Shown here piece by piece: positions 42,970-51,357 of a stretch of DNA of 64,000 nt. The notes under the pieces were generated by a model that saw nothing but the letters and a program-made list of their open reading frames with translations, ran no database searches and was not told the DNA's origin. Both the position numbers and the translations under genes were made by a program. Positions within the stretch are counted from its first letter, which is position 1. Each line of letters starts with the position of its first letter. This stretch comes from Paenarthrobacter nicotinovorans (GTDB taxonomy: Bacteria; Actinomycetota; Actinomycetes; Actinomycetales; Micrococcaceae), in the NCBI RefSeq assembly GCF_007670255.1, contig NZ_SZVS01000002.1, positions 186,001 to 250,000 on the forward strand, read 5' to 3'.

Positions 42970-43596
42970 TTAGAGACCGGCCAGCAGGGCCTTCATGTCC
43001 TGGATCTCCTTCTCCTGCGCGGCCACGATGTCCTTGGCCAGCTGCACCGCCTCGGGAGACTTGCCTTGGCTGATCTCGGTTTTGGCCATGGTCACGGCAC
43101 CTTCGTGATGCGCGATCATCTGGGTGAGGTAGAGCTTGGCTGCTTCCGCGCCTTGGGCGCCTTTGAGTTTCTGCAGCTCAGTGTCGCTCACCATGCCGTC
43201 CATGCCGTGTCCGCTATGCGCGGAGGACCCCATCACGGGCTCACTCCAGCCCTTCAGCCATGCCGTCATTCTCTCGATTTCGGGTGCTTGGGCCCCTTTG
43301 ATCTGAACCGCCAAGGCAGTTACCGCGGACGGAATATCTTTCTTGTCCAGGATCGCGTCCGACATCTCGATGGCCTGGGCGTGGTGCGGAATCATCATCT
43401 GGGCGAACATGGTGTCCGCCGCATTGTGGTCTGACGCGGTGCTGGCCACGGAAGGGCTGGTAGTCGCGGTCGAAGCCGGTGACTGGCCGTGATCCATGCC
43501 CGGCATCGAATCGGAGCCGGAATTGGACGCGCATCCCGTCAGCGCAATCAGGCCTGCAAGAGCGGTTCCGGCAACAATAAAGCGTGCTTTGTTCAT
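42970..43596 (-). CDS. DUF305 lipoprotein
   Basis: A 208-residue exported protein. The lipobox LTGC places Cys near residue 22. The mature part has two DUF305 copies with MMIPHHAQAIEMSDAIL and QMIAHHEGAVTMAKTEI; the paired His and many Met residues suggest metal binding, often copper. GHGMDGM in between is also His/Met-rich. ATG 43596 has AAAGGACC upstream. Role in metal handling is inference. A second His-rich membrane protein follows on the upstream side, transcribed in the same direction. Confidence 0.85.
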   Translation of the reverse strand: MNKARFIVAGTALAGLIALTGCASNSGSDSMPGMDHGQSPASTATTSPSVASTASDHNAADTMFAQMMIPHHAQAIEMSDAILDKKDIPSAVTALAVQIKGAQAPEIERMTAWLKGWSEPVMGSSAHSGHGMDGMVSDTELQKLKGAQGAEAAKLYLTQMIAHHEGAVTMAKTEISQGKSPEAVQLAKDIVAAQEKEIQDMKALLAGL

Positions 43597-43720
43597 CAGT
43601 GATTGGTCCTTTGCCAATTTCGGGCGGCCCGTTGGTCGACCGCCAAGGGTAAGCAGATGTGTTCCCCAGGCCATGGCCCGGGGTGTGGACGGGTAGCCGT
43701 ACGGCGACCCATTCAGCTGC

Positions 43721-44137
43721 TTACGTCCTGCTGATGCTCAGTTGCCCGGGGGTGGGTGGGGCTGGTTGGTAGGACCAGGACGGACTGGGGTCCCGGGGAG
43801 TCGAGGCCGTGGCAATGACGACTACGGCGTCACCTGGAGGCGGCGCCGCCAAGGAGCCTGTCTGGTGCGAAGGGGTGCAGTTCGCGTTGCCCGACTGCGC
43901 GCAGGAGCAACTGCCTGCCGTGCACTGATCGGCGTCGGCAGGCGAGGATGTCTGGAGGTGCTGGGATCCGTGCTCGTGCTGTGCCGCGACAGTTAACGCG
44001 CTGGTCGAGTGCGCACTGTGGGAACCGTTGACGACGTGCATTCCGAAGATGCCCGCGATCACAGCAGCCACCAGCAGCAGGAGCGGGACCCGCCGTCGAA
44101 TGGTGGCGACAAACCGCAGGACCGTCACGCTGTTCAC
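43721..44137 (-). CDS. DUF6153-like small membrane protein
   Basis: A 138-residue product with one hydrophobic helix (VPLLLLVAAVIAGIFGMHVV) near the N-terminus, then a His/Cys/Ser-rich tail (HEHGSQHLQTSS, CTAGSCSCAQSGNANC). Proteins of this shape beside DUF305 genes are often filed as DUF6153; I make this call from the layout. The GTG at 44137 is chosen because AGGAGGTGGTGGAG lies just upstream. The His and Cys suggest metal binding. It is 124 bases upstream of the DUF305 gene and may share its transcript. Confidence 0.6.
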   Translation of the reverse strand: MNSVTVLRFVATIRRRVPLLLLVAAVIAGIFGMHVVNGSHSAHSTSALTVAAQHEHGSQHLQTSSPADADQCTAGSCSCAQSGNANCTPSHQTGSLAAPPPGDAVVVIATASTPRDPSPSWSYQPAPPTPGQLSISRT

Positions 44138-44267
44138 GTTTCTCCACCACCTCCTGCACGTCACGGACAACAGCAGCATACCCCGGGAGGGTATCCCCTG
44201 TGCAGTGCAGCATCGCGGTTTCGCACCTGATGTTGGTTTATCCGCTGTGCATTCCCCGCCGAACGCC

Positions 44268-44273
44268 TAGAAT
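44268..44273 (+). promoter_or_regulatory. -10 element for a leaderless transcript
   Basis: TAGAAT ends six bases before the ATG at 44280, with no Shine-Dalgarno sequence. Confidence 0.5.
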
Positions 44274-44279
44274 CGCCAA

Positions 44280-44837
44280 ATGGGCCTCCTAACGTTCAGC
44301 ATTAACCTCACCCTGGATGGTTGCGTCGACCACCGCGAGGGCATCGCCGACGACGAGACGCATGCCCACTTCACCCGGCTCCTGGAAGAGAGTGGCGCGA
44401 TGCTCTGGGGTCGCACTACCTATGAAATGATGGAGAGCTACTGGCCTGGCGTAGCCAGTGGCGAGACCGATGCCCCGCAATCCCTCAAGGACTGGGCGGT
44501 GACGCTTGAGACCAAGCCCAAGTACGTCGTCTCGGCGTCGAGAAGTGCCTTCCCCTGGACCAACAGCCACCATCTGACTGGCGACCTCCGCACGGCCGTC
44601 CAGAAACTCAAGGACAGAACCCCTGCTGGAGTGCTGGTAGGCAGCGGGAAACTTGCCACGGAGTTGGACAGGATGGACCTCGTTGACGAGTACAAGTTCC
44701 TGATCCATCCCATGATCACCGGTCACGGACCCACCCTGTACCAAGATGGCTTGCCCAGTACCCGGCGCCTGGAGTTGGTATCCGCGGAGCCACTGGGCAA
44801 CGGTGCCGTTGCCATGCACTATCGACGGGCTGGTTGA
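44280..44837 (+). CDS. Dihydrofolate reductase-like (RibD C-terminal domain) protein
   Basis: A 185-residue NADPH-binding reductase-like protein. FSINLTLDGCVDH, MLWGRTTYEMM, KYVVSASRSAFPW and the late GVLVGSGKLATELDRMDLVDEY and HPMITGHGPTLY fit the RibD-C/DHFR fold. It is probably a stand-alone reductase of unknown substrate; it lacks the deaminase half of RibD and is not a classical DHFR. It precedes an LLM flavoprotein by 35 bases on the same strand. Confidence 0.75.
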   Translation: MGLLTFSINLTLDGCVDHREGIADDETHAHFTRLLEESGAMLWGRTTYEMMESYWPGVASGETDAPQSLKDWAVTLETKPKYVVSASRSAFPWTNSHHLTGDLRTAVQKLKDRTPAGVLVGSGKLATELDRMDLVDEYKFLIHPMITGHGPTLYQDGLPSTRRLELVSAEPLGNGAVAMHYRRAG

Positions 44838-44872
44838 GGAATGCGTTGGCATTCACCGGTGTTGTGACGGGC

Positions 44873-45916
44873 ATGCACAACAAACGGATCGGCTTCCTGT
44901 CCTTCGGCCACTGGGCCCGCGTCCCGGGCTCCCTGGTACCCACAGCCGGCGAGGCCCTGAAACAGGGGATCGAACTCGCTGTCGCAGCGGAGGAACTGGG
45001 TGTCGATGGAGCCTTCTTCCGTGTGCATCACTTCGCGCGCCAGCAGGCATCACCGTTCCCGCTCCTGAGCGCCATCGCAGCCCGGACCAGTCGGATCGAG
45101 ATGGGTACCGGCGTGATCGACATGCGTTACGAAAACCCCCTCTACATGGCAGAGGAAGCCGCGGCCACCGACCTCATCAGTGACGGCAGGCTGCAACTCG
45201 GCGTGAGCCGTGGTTCACCCGAGCCCGCACGGAATGGCGCCGCCAATTTCGGTTACGTTCCGGCCGATGGCGAAGACGGGGGCGATATGGCCCGCCGCCA
45301 CACTGCGCTGTTCCGCAAAGCCATTGCAGGGCACGGCGTGGCGGAGGCGGATCCGCACTACTCCGGTGGCGCCACAGGTTTGCTCCCGATCCAGCCCCAA
45401 TCGCCAGGACTTCCACAACGGATCTGGTGGGGCGCCGGCACCCGTAAGACGGCGGTGTGGGCGGCCGAGCAGGGCATGAACCTCATGAGCTCGACGCTCC
45501 TCACCGAAGATACCGGTGTGCCTTTTGACGAACTCCAGGCCGAGCAGATCCGGATGTTCCGCGAAGCCTGGGCAGCTGCCGGCCATGACTTCGAGCCGAG
45601 GGTTTCGGTCAGCCGCAGCGTAATCCCGATCGTGGACGACGTCGACAACCACTACTTCGGCCTTCGCGCCCAAGCGGACAGCCAGGACCAGGTGGGAATT
45701 CTCGACGGCGCGTTGTCCCGTTTCGGCAAGAGCTACATCGGGGAACCGGACCAGTTGGCAGAAGAGCTGGCGAAGGATGCAGCTGTCCAGTCCGCGGATA
45801 CGGTGCTGCTCACTGTGCCCAACCAGCTCGGCGTCGATTACAACGCCAAGCTCCTGGGCAACGTGGCACAGCACATCGCCCCGTCCTTCGGATGGAGCGC
45901 CAGCCGCGCTGTGTAA
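44873..45916 (+). CDS. LLM-class flavin-dependent oxidoreductase
   Basis: A 347-residue luciferase-like monooxygenase-fold protein. The opening RIGFLSFGHWA and the TSRIEMGTGVIDMRYENPLYMAEEAAATDLISDGRLQLGVSRG stretch are typical. The family uses reduced flavin, usually FMN, or F420; the cofactor is not readable here. Position in a sulfur-rich region could suit a sulfonate monooxygenase, but it is not in an operon with the ABC transporter. ATG 44873 is used; no strong ribosome-binding site is seen. Translation could follow from the gene upstream. Confidence 0.78.
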   Translation: MHNKRIGFLSFGHWARVPGSLVPTAGEALKQGIELAVAAEELGVDGAFFRVHHFARQQASPFPLLSAIAARTSRIEMGTGVIDMRYENPLYMAEEAAATDLISDGRLQLGVSRGSPEPARNGAANFGYVPADGEDGGDMARRHTALFRKAIAGHGVAEADPHYSGGATGLLPIQPQSPGLPQRIWWGAGTRKTAVWAAEQGMNLMSSTLLTEDTGVPFDELQAEQIRMFREAWAAAGHDFEPRVSVSRSVIPIVDDVDNHYFGLRAQADSQDQVGILDGALSRFGKSYIGEPDQLAEELAKDAAVQSADTVLLTVPNQLGVDYNAKLLGNVAQHIAPSFGWSASRAV

Positions 45917-46073
45917 CCCCTCCGGCCGGCGTCCACGGAGGTCCTGAAACGCCGGTACTCTTATTGGCTGTGCCTCGCTGCGGGAACACTTCGGGAACAC
46001 CGTGGGAACGCAGCGGGTGCACGTGTAAGCCCCTTCAATGAGGAGGGGGCTGACGAAGCCAGTAAAGGTAACA

Positions 46074-46985
46074 ATGGACATTCAGAATCTCCTCGAGGAC
46101 ATCGTTGGAGCAGTCGAACCGCATGTGGGCCAAGGAAATGTGGCCGACTACATCCCCCAGCTCGGGGCAGTGGATCCATATCAGTTCGGGATATCGCTGG
46201 TCACCAAGGACGGTGAGTTGTTCTCAGCCGGTGACGCCCACGTCGAGTTCTCCGTCCAAAGCATCTCCAAAGTGTTCGCCCTCGCCTTGGTGCTGGCTTC
46301 CGACGGGGACCACATCTGGAAGCGTGTCTTCCGCGAGCCCTCGGGCAACCCCTTCAATTCATTGGTCCAGCTGGAGAGCGAGGACGGGATTCCCCGGAAC
46401 CCCTTCATCAACGCCGGCGCGATCGTGGTGACGGACAGGCTCCTGAGCCTGACGGGCAACGCCGCGCACGCTGTCCGGGATCTGATGCGGCAGGAAAGCA
46501 GCAACACGAGCATCGATACCGACCACCGGGTGGCCTCATCGGAGTTGGACAACAGCCACCGCAATGCCTCCTTGGCGCACTTCCTGGCCAGCTGCGGCAA
46601 CCTTGAAAACCCCGTGGAGGACGTCCTGGATTCCTATGCCAAGCAATGCGCCTTGGCCATGACATGCGAGGACTTGGCGCTCGCTACCCGGTTCCTGGCC
46701 TCCAACGGCTTGGGAGCCGATGGAAGCCTCCTGTTGTCACCGGCGCAGACAAAGAGGATCAACGCGGTGATGCTCACCTGCGGAACCTACGACGCCGCCG
46801 GGGAGTTCGCGTACCGGGTGGGCTTGCCGGGCAAGAGCGGTGTGGGCGGCGGGATCGTTGCCGTGGTCCCGAACAAGTGCGCCATCAGCGTGTGGAGTCC
46901 CGGCCTCGGCCGTTCCGGAAACTCCGTGGCAGGCGTCGCCGCGTTGGATGAATTCACCACACGCACGGGCTGGTCGGTCTTCTAA
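46074..46985 (+). CDS. glsA: Glutaminase
   Basis: A 303-residue serine-dependent glutaminase that hydrolyses glutamine to glutamate and ammonia. The catalytic Ser-x-x-Lys is in VEFSVQSISKVFALAL, with a further conserved PFINAGAIV and CGNLEN; the C-terminal GKSGVGGGIVAVVPN is a family mark. The length matches the short GlsA form. AAAGGTAAC precedes the ATG at 46074. It stands before cysG with about 100 bases between. Confidence 0.9.
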   Translation: MDIQNLLEDIVGAVEPHVGQGNVADYIPQLGAVDPYQFGISLVTKDGELFSAGDAHVEFSVQSISKVFALALVLASDGDHIWKRVFREPSGNPFNSLVQLESEDGIPRNPFINAGAIVVTDRLLSLTGNAAHAVRDLMRQESSNTSIDTDHRVASSELDNSHRNASLAHFLASCGNLENPVEDVLDSYAKQCALAMTCEDLALATRFLASNGLGADGSLLLSPAQTKRINAVMLTCGTYDAAGEFAYRVGLPGKSGVGGGIVAVVPNKCAISVWSPGLGRSGNSVAGVAALDEFTTRTGWSVF

Positions 46986-47034
46986 CCAGCTCATTGTCGT
47001 GAAACCTTTTGTGACGCTGGATTACCCAGCGTTA

Positions 47035-47082
47035 CTGGTTGTGTCTGGTCCTTTGAAGCATATTACGGCGCCGCCCTACAGT
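47035..47082 (+). promoter_or_regulatory. cysG promoter region resembling the sulfite reductase promoter
   Basis: TACAGT (47077-47082) ends six bases before ATG 47089. CTGGTTGTGTCTGGTC (47035-47050) resembles the motif before the sulfite reductase gene; 10 of 16 positions match. Distance from motif to -10 is 21 bases longer here, two helical turns. Confidence 0.4.
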
Positions 47083-47088
47083 TTTTTC

Positions 47089-48360
47089 ATGGCAATACAG
47101 GACATTTACCCCACTGCGCTGAGGCTGCTCGGCCGCCCGGTGCTGGTTGTGGGCGGTGGACCCGTCGCGCAGCGTCGCGCCAAGGGACTGCTCGACGCCG
47201 GTGCAAAGGTCACCGTGGTCGCTCCCGTTGCCACCGAAATACTTCGTTCGCAGGCGGCGTCCGGGCTCCTCAGCTGGGAGCCCCGGGAGTACCGCACGTC
47301 GGACCTCGACGGCGTCTGGTTCGTTCAGACCGCTACCGGCACTTCCGCTGTGGACACCCAGGTAGCTGCCGACGCCGAGGCGCAGCGCATCTGGTGCGTC
47401 AATGCTTCCGACCACGAGGCCTCAGCCGCCTGGACTCCCGCTGTCGCTGTGGTCGATGACGTAAAGATCGCCATCAACGCCGGGGGAGACCCGCGCCGCG
47501 CCATGGCCTTGCGGAACGCTGTTGCTACTGCCCTGGAGTCCGGTGATCTGCCGCTGCGCCGGCACCGGAAGGCGGACAGCACGCGTTCCATTGGTTCCGT
47601 TGCTTTGGTGGGCGGTGGTCCCGGCGACTCGGGACTCATCACAGTCCGCGGCCGTCGCTTGCTGGGCCAGGCCGACGTCGTGGTCGCTGACCGTCTTGGT
47701 CCGCGTGAGCTGCTCAAAGAGCTGGCTCCCGACGTCCGCGTGATCGAGGTCGGCAAGACCCCGGGCCACCACCCCGTCCCGCAGTTGGAGATCAACCGCA
47801 TCCTCGTGGAGGAGGCCCTCAAGGGCAACCGGGTGGTCCGCCTCAAAGGCGGCGACCCCTATGTCCTGGGCCGCGGCGGCGAGGAAGCAGAATTCTGCCG
47901 GCAGAACGGCGTCGAGGTTGAAGTGGTCTCCGGCGTGACGTCGGCGATCTCGGTTCCCGCGGCCGCCGGCATCCCGGTGACCCACCGTGGCTTGGCCAAG
48001 GGCTTCAGTGTGGTCACCGGCCATGAGGAGCTGTCCGAAGTCCCGGCACGGCCCGATCACACTGTGGTGTTGCTCATGGGCGTGGCCCAATTGCGTGATT
48101 CCGCGGCTGCTCTGGCAGGCTCGGGTCTGCCTTTGGATACTCCAGTAGGTATCGTAGAGAACGGGTATTTGCCGGATCAGCGCGTAACCATCGGCACCTT
48201 GGGAAGCATCGCGGACCAAGCGGAAGCCGTCGGTGTGGCCAATCCGGCGGTCATTGTGATCGGCGATGTTGTCCGTGTGAGCCCCTTTGCGCCGGAGCAC
48301 TTCAAGACCGCTGACTACAGCACCATTACCCCCAACCGTCCCCGCGTCCGCATCAACTGA
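47089..48360 (+). CDS. cysG: Siroheme synthase: precorrin-2 dehydrogenase fused to uroporphyrinogen-III methyltransferase
   Basis: A 423-residue two-domain enzyme. Residues 1-155 form the NAD-binding dehydrogenase (PVLVVGGGPVAQRRAKGLL) and 168-410 the SAM-dependent methyltransferase (VALVGGGPGDSGLITVRG, RLKGGDPYVLGRGGEEAEF). Together they give sirohydrochlorin from uroporphyrinogen III. The region between the domains is shorter than in E. coli CysG, and the part linked to iron insertion looks reduced, so CbiX (32935) probably does chelation; that is inference. A -10 six bases upstream implies a leaderless mRNA. fprA follows after 20 bases. Confidence 0.88.
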   Translation: MAIQDIYPTALRLLGRPVLVVGGGPVAQRRAKGLLDAGAKVTVVAPVATEILRSQAASGLLSWEPREYRTSDLDGVWFVQTATGTSAVDTQVAADAEAQRIWCVNASDHEASAAWTPAVAVVDDVKIAINAGGDPRRAMALRNAVATALESGDLPLRRHRKADSTRSIGSVALVGGGPGDSGLITVRGRRLLGQADVVVADRLGPRELLKELAPDVRVIEVGKTPGHHPVPQLEINRILVEEALKGNRVVRLKGGDPYVLGRGGEEAEFCRQNGVEVEVVSGVTSAISVPAAAGIPVTHRGLAKGFSVVTGHEELSEVPARPDHTVVLLMGVAQLRDSAAALAGSGLPLDTPVGIVENGYLPDQRVTIGTLGSIADQAEAVGVANPAVIVIGDVVRVSPFAPEHFKTADYSTITPNRPRVRIN

Positions 48361-48380
48361 AACGAAGAAGGAACACAGCC

Positions 48381-49847
48381 GTGTCAATTAGCACCCCCGT
48401 AGGTTCTGCGGACCGTCCGCTCCGCGTCGCCGTCATCGGCTCCGGCCCGGCTGGCGTGTACGCTGCAGACATCCTGACCAAGAGCGAAGCCGTCAAGAGC
48501 GGCGAACTCAATGTCAGCATTGACCTCTTTGACCGCTACCCGGCGCCGTACGGCCTGATCCGTTACGGCGTTGCCCCGGACCACCCCCGCATCAAGGGCA
48601 TCGTGAACGCCCTGCACAAGGTCCTGGACCGCGGCGACATCCGCTTCTTCGGCAACGTGGACTACGGCACGGACATCTCCATCGAGGACCTCCGCAAGCA
48701 CTATGACGCCGTGATCTTCGCTACCGGCGCCATCAAGGACGCCGACCTGAACATCCCCGGCATCGAGCTTGAGGGTTCCTTCGGCGGCGCCGACTTCGTC
48801 TCCTGGTACGACGGCCACCCGGACGTTCCCCGCGAATGGCCGCTGGACGCCAAGGAAATCGCGGTGCTCGGCAACGGCAACGTGGCGCTCGACGTCGCCC
48901 GCGTCCTGTCCAAGCACGCCGATGACCTCCTGGTCACCGAAATCCCGGACAACGTCTACGCCGGCCTGAAGAACTCCCCGGTCACCGACGTTCACGTCTT
49001 TGGCCGCCGCGGCCCGGCACAGGTCAAGTTCACCCCGCTGGAGCTCCGCGAACTCTCGCACTCCAAGGACGTCGACATCATCCTCTACGCCGAGGACTTC
49101 GAGTTCGACGAAGAGTCCGACCGCCAGGTGCAGACCAACAACCAGACCAAGACCATGGTTGGCACGCTCACCAACTGGATCGCCGAGCAGCCCGAGGACC
49201 TCTCCGAGCTCACGGCTTCCCGCCGCCTGCACCTGCACTTCCTGCACAGCCCCGTGGAAATCGTGGACTCCGCAGAGACTCCGGGCAAGGTTGCCGGCAT
49301 CAAGTTCGAGCGCACCGAACTGGACGGCACGGGCAACGCTCGCGGCACCGGCGAGTTCATCGACTACCCGGTGCAGGCCGTGTACCGCGCTATCGGTTAC
49401 TTCGGTTCGGCCCTGCCGGACGTCGAGTTCGACCACAAGAAGGGCGTCGTGACCAACGACGGCGGCCGCGTCCTGGATGCCGACGGCCAGCACGTTCCCG
49501 GCCTCTACGCCACGGGCTGGATCAAGCGTGGGCCCGTCGGCCTCATCGGCCACACCAAGGGCGATGCCCTGGAAACCGTCACGTACCTGCTGGAGGACCG
49601 CGAAAACCTGCCGGTCGCCGAGGTTCCCGCGGCAGAGGCCGTCGTGGATCTGCTCGACGCCCGCGGCGTGAAGTTCACCAGCTGGGAAGGCTGGCTGGCG
49701 CTGGACGCCCACGAGCTCGCCCTCGGCGCAGCGGCCACCGAAGCCGGCGGTTCGCACGGCGTTGAGGTGACCCGTGAGCGCATCAAGGTTGTACCGCGCG
49801 AGGACATGGTGAACATCTCCCGCGACGGTGTATCCGCCCAGGTCTAA
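48381..49847 (+). CDS. fprA: Ferredoxin/adrenodoxin-type NADP reductase (FprA)
   Basis: A 488-residue FAD-binding reductase. The N-terminal FAD site is AVIGSGPAGVYAADIL; DRYPAPYGLIRYGVAPDHPRIKGI is the family signature. The NADP site is AVLGNGNVALDVARVL, and GLYATGWIKRGPVGLIGH near the end closes the FAD site. It passes electrons from NADPH to ferredoxin, and its place after cysG makes sulfite reductase the likely consumer. The GTG follows GAAGGAAC. A 21-bp hairpin follows the stop. Confidence 0.9.
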   Translation: MSISTPVGSADRPLRVAVIGSGPAGVYAADILTKSEAVKSGELNVSIDLFDRYPAPYGLIRYGVAPDHPRIKGIVNALHKVLDRGDIRFFGNVDYGTDISIEDLRKHYDAVIFATGAIKDADLNIPGIELEGSFGGADFVSWYDGHPDVPREWPLDAKEIAVLGNGNVALDVARVLSKHADDLLVTEIPDNVYAGLKNSPVTDVHVFGRRGPAQVKFTPLELRELSHSKDVDIILYAEDFEFDEESDRQVQTNNQTKTMVGTLTNWIAEQPEDLSELTASRRLHLHFLHSPVEIVDSAETPGKVAGIKFERTELDGTGNARGTGEFIDYPVQAVYRAIGYFGSALPDVEFDHKKGVVTNDGGRVLDADGQHVPGLYATGWIKRGPVGLIGHTKGDALETVTYLLEDRENLPVAEVPAAEAVVDLLDARGVKFTSWEGWLALDAHELALGAAATEAGGSHGVEVTRERIKVVPREDMVNISRDGVSAQV

Positions 49848-49851
49848 GACC

Positions 49852-49916
49852 AACGCGGGGTCACTTATGGCCGGTCCGGAGCCTCCGGATGGGCCATAAG
49901 TGACCCCGCGTTGTTT
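49852..49916 (+). terminator. 21-bp perfect hairpin and short T-run after fprA
   Basis: Bases 49852-49872 pair perfectly with 49892-49912, with inner CCGGAG/CTCCGG pairing possible in the loop, followed by GTTTT. The left arm begins AACGCGGGGTCACTTATG. It ends the cysG-fprA unit. Confidence 0.82.
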
Positions 49917-49928
49917 TAAGGTGGGGGT

Positions 49929-51293
49929 ATGGACGTCGTCGTGATCGAGACACCCCAGCTGGGGGACCGCAGCTACCTGGTCCACGACGGCTCCGTGGCG
50001 TTGGTGATCGACCCCCAGCGCGACATCGACCGCGTCGAAGCGGCGGCCACTGCCGCGGGTGTCCGGATTAGCCACGTGGCTGAGACCCACCTCCACAACG
50101 ACTACGTCACCGGTGGCCTGGCTCTCGCGCAGAAACACGGTGCCTCGTATGTGGTCAACGCTGCGGACCACGTCTCGTTTGCGCGGACACCGGTGGCGGA
50201 CGGGGATGTGTTCTCAGTGGGACGCCTGTCGGTGCGGGTGGTCGCAACTCCCGGACATACCCACACCCACCTGGCGTACGTGGTGCGCGACGCAGCGGAC
50301 GACGGCGGCACGGAGGCCGTGTTTTCCGGCGGCAGCCTGCTGTACGGCTCGGTTGGACGGACGGACCTGGTCGCTCCGGGCGACACAGAAACGTTGGCCC
50401 ACGCCCAGTACTCCTCAGTGCGGAAACTCGTTGCCGCTGCAACCCCGGAAGCCGCGCTCTACCCGACGCACGGCTTCGGATCGTTCTGTTCCATCGGGCC
50501 GGCGAGCCACCAGGATTCGTCCACGTTGGCCGAGCAGGCTGAGACCAACCACGCCCTCACCGACCCGAGCGAAGAGCACTTTGTGGCGGAATTGTTGAAG
50601 AACATCACCGCCTACCCCGCGTACTACGCCCACATGAGCCCGCTGAACGCCGCAGGTCCGGCGCCGGTGAACCTGGATGTTCCGGAATCCGTGGAGCCCG
50701 CCGAACTGGCGCGTCGGCTGCACGCGGGAGAGTGGGTGGTGGACCTCCGGCATCGGGTAGCTTTCGCGGAGGACCATCTGCGGGGCAGCGTGGCCTTTGA
50801 GTACGGGAATGGTTCCAACTTCACCAGCTATCTTGGCTGGGTGATCCCTTGGAACCAGCCACTCACGCTCCTCGGATCACACGATGACGTGGAAAAGGCG
50901 ATCCGGGACCTGGCGAGGATCGGCGTCGAAAGTCCGGATACCGCCGTCGGGCACTCACCCGAAACGTTGGCGCCGGGAGCCTCGCGGTCCAGTTACCCTC
51001 ACGGCGACTGGGGTTTGCTCCTGAAGGAGCGTGCTCAGAACGATGTGGTGCTGGATGTCCGAAGGCCTGATGAGTTCGAGGCTTCACATGTGCAGGATGC
51101 CGTCAATGTGCCCGTATATGAACTTCTTGGCCGGATGACCGAACTGCCCGAAAGCAGGATCTGGGTACATTGCGCCACGGGCTACCGGGCCAGCGTTGCC
51201 GCGAGTTTGTTGGACCGTGCGGGGCACGACGTGGTGCTCATCGATGCCCGGTTCAAGGATGCTGCCGCTGCGGGAATTGGATTGACTCCCTAG
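49929..51293 (+). CDS. MBL-fold and rhodanese protein (persulfide dioxygenase type)
   Basis: A 454-residue fusion. The N-terminal ~235 residues are an ETHE1-like MBL domain with THLHNDYVTGG and TPGHTHTHLAYVV; such enzymes oxidise glutathione or similar persulfides to sulfite. Two rhodanese domains follow. The first (about residues 255-345) lacks an active Cys; the second has WVHCATGYRAS with the Cys. The likely role is disposal of reduced sulfur, joining persulfide to sulfite handling. It stands alone after the fprA hairpin. The reaction is inferred from family. Confidence 0.82.
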   Translation: MDVVVIETPQLGDRSYLVHDGSVALVIDPQRDIDRVEAAATAAGVRISHVAETHLHNDYVTGGLALAQKHGASYVVNAADHVSFARTPVADGDVFSVGRLSVRVVATPGHTHTHLAYVVRDAADDGGTEAVFSGGSLLYGSVGRTDLVAPGDTETLAHAQYSSVRKLVAAATPEAALYPTHGFGSFCSIGPASHQDSSTLAEQAETNHALTDPSEEHFVAELLKNITAYPAYYAHMSPLNAAGPAPVNLDVPESVEPAELARRLHAGEWVVDLRHRVAFAEDHLRGSVAFEYGNGSNFTSYLGWVIPWNQPLTLLGSHDDVEKAIRDLARIGVESPDTAVGHSPETLAPGASRSSYPHGDWGLLLKERAQNDVVLDVRRPDEFEASHVQDAVNVPVYELLGRMTELPESRIWVHCATGYRASVAASLLDRAGHDVVLIDARFKDAAAAGIGLTP

Positions 51294-51303
51294 GACGTCG
51301 AAA

Positions 51304-51343
51304 GCCCGCTGTTCCGTTGTTGGGCAACAACGGAATAGCGGGC
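51304..51343. terminator. 19-bp hairpin between convergent genes
   Basis: Bases 51304-51322 pair with 51325-51343 with one wobble (left arm GCCCGCTGTTCCGTTG). It separates the persulfide dioxygenase gene (plus) from the GntR regulator (minus). Confidence 0.72.
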
Positions 51344-51357
51344 ACGCAACGTCCTTC

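Noticed and set aside
48384..50171. A 595-codon minus-strand frame over fprA
   Set aside because: Antisense to a clear FprA with both nucleotide-binding motifs. The frame also crosses the hairpin at 49852.
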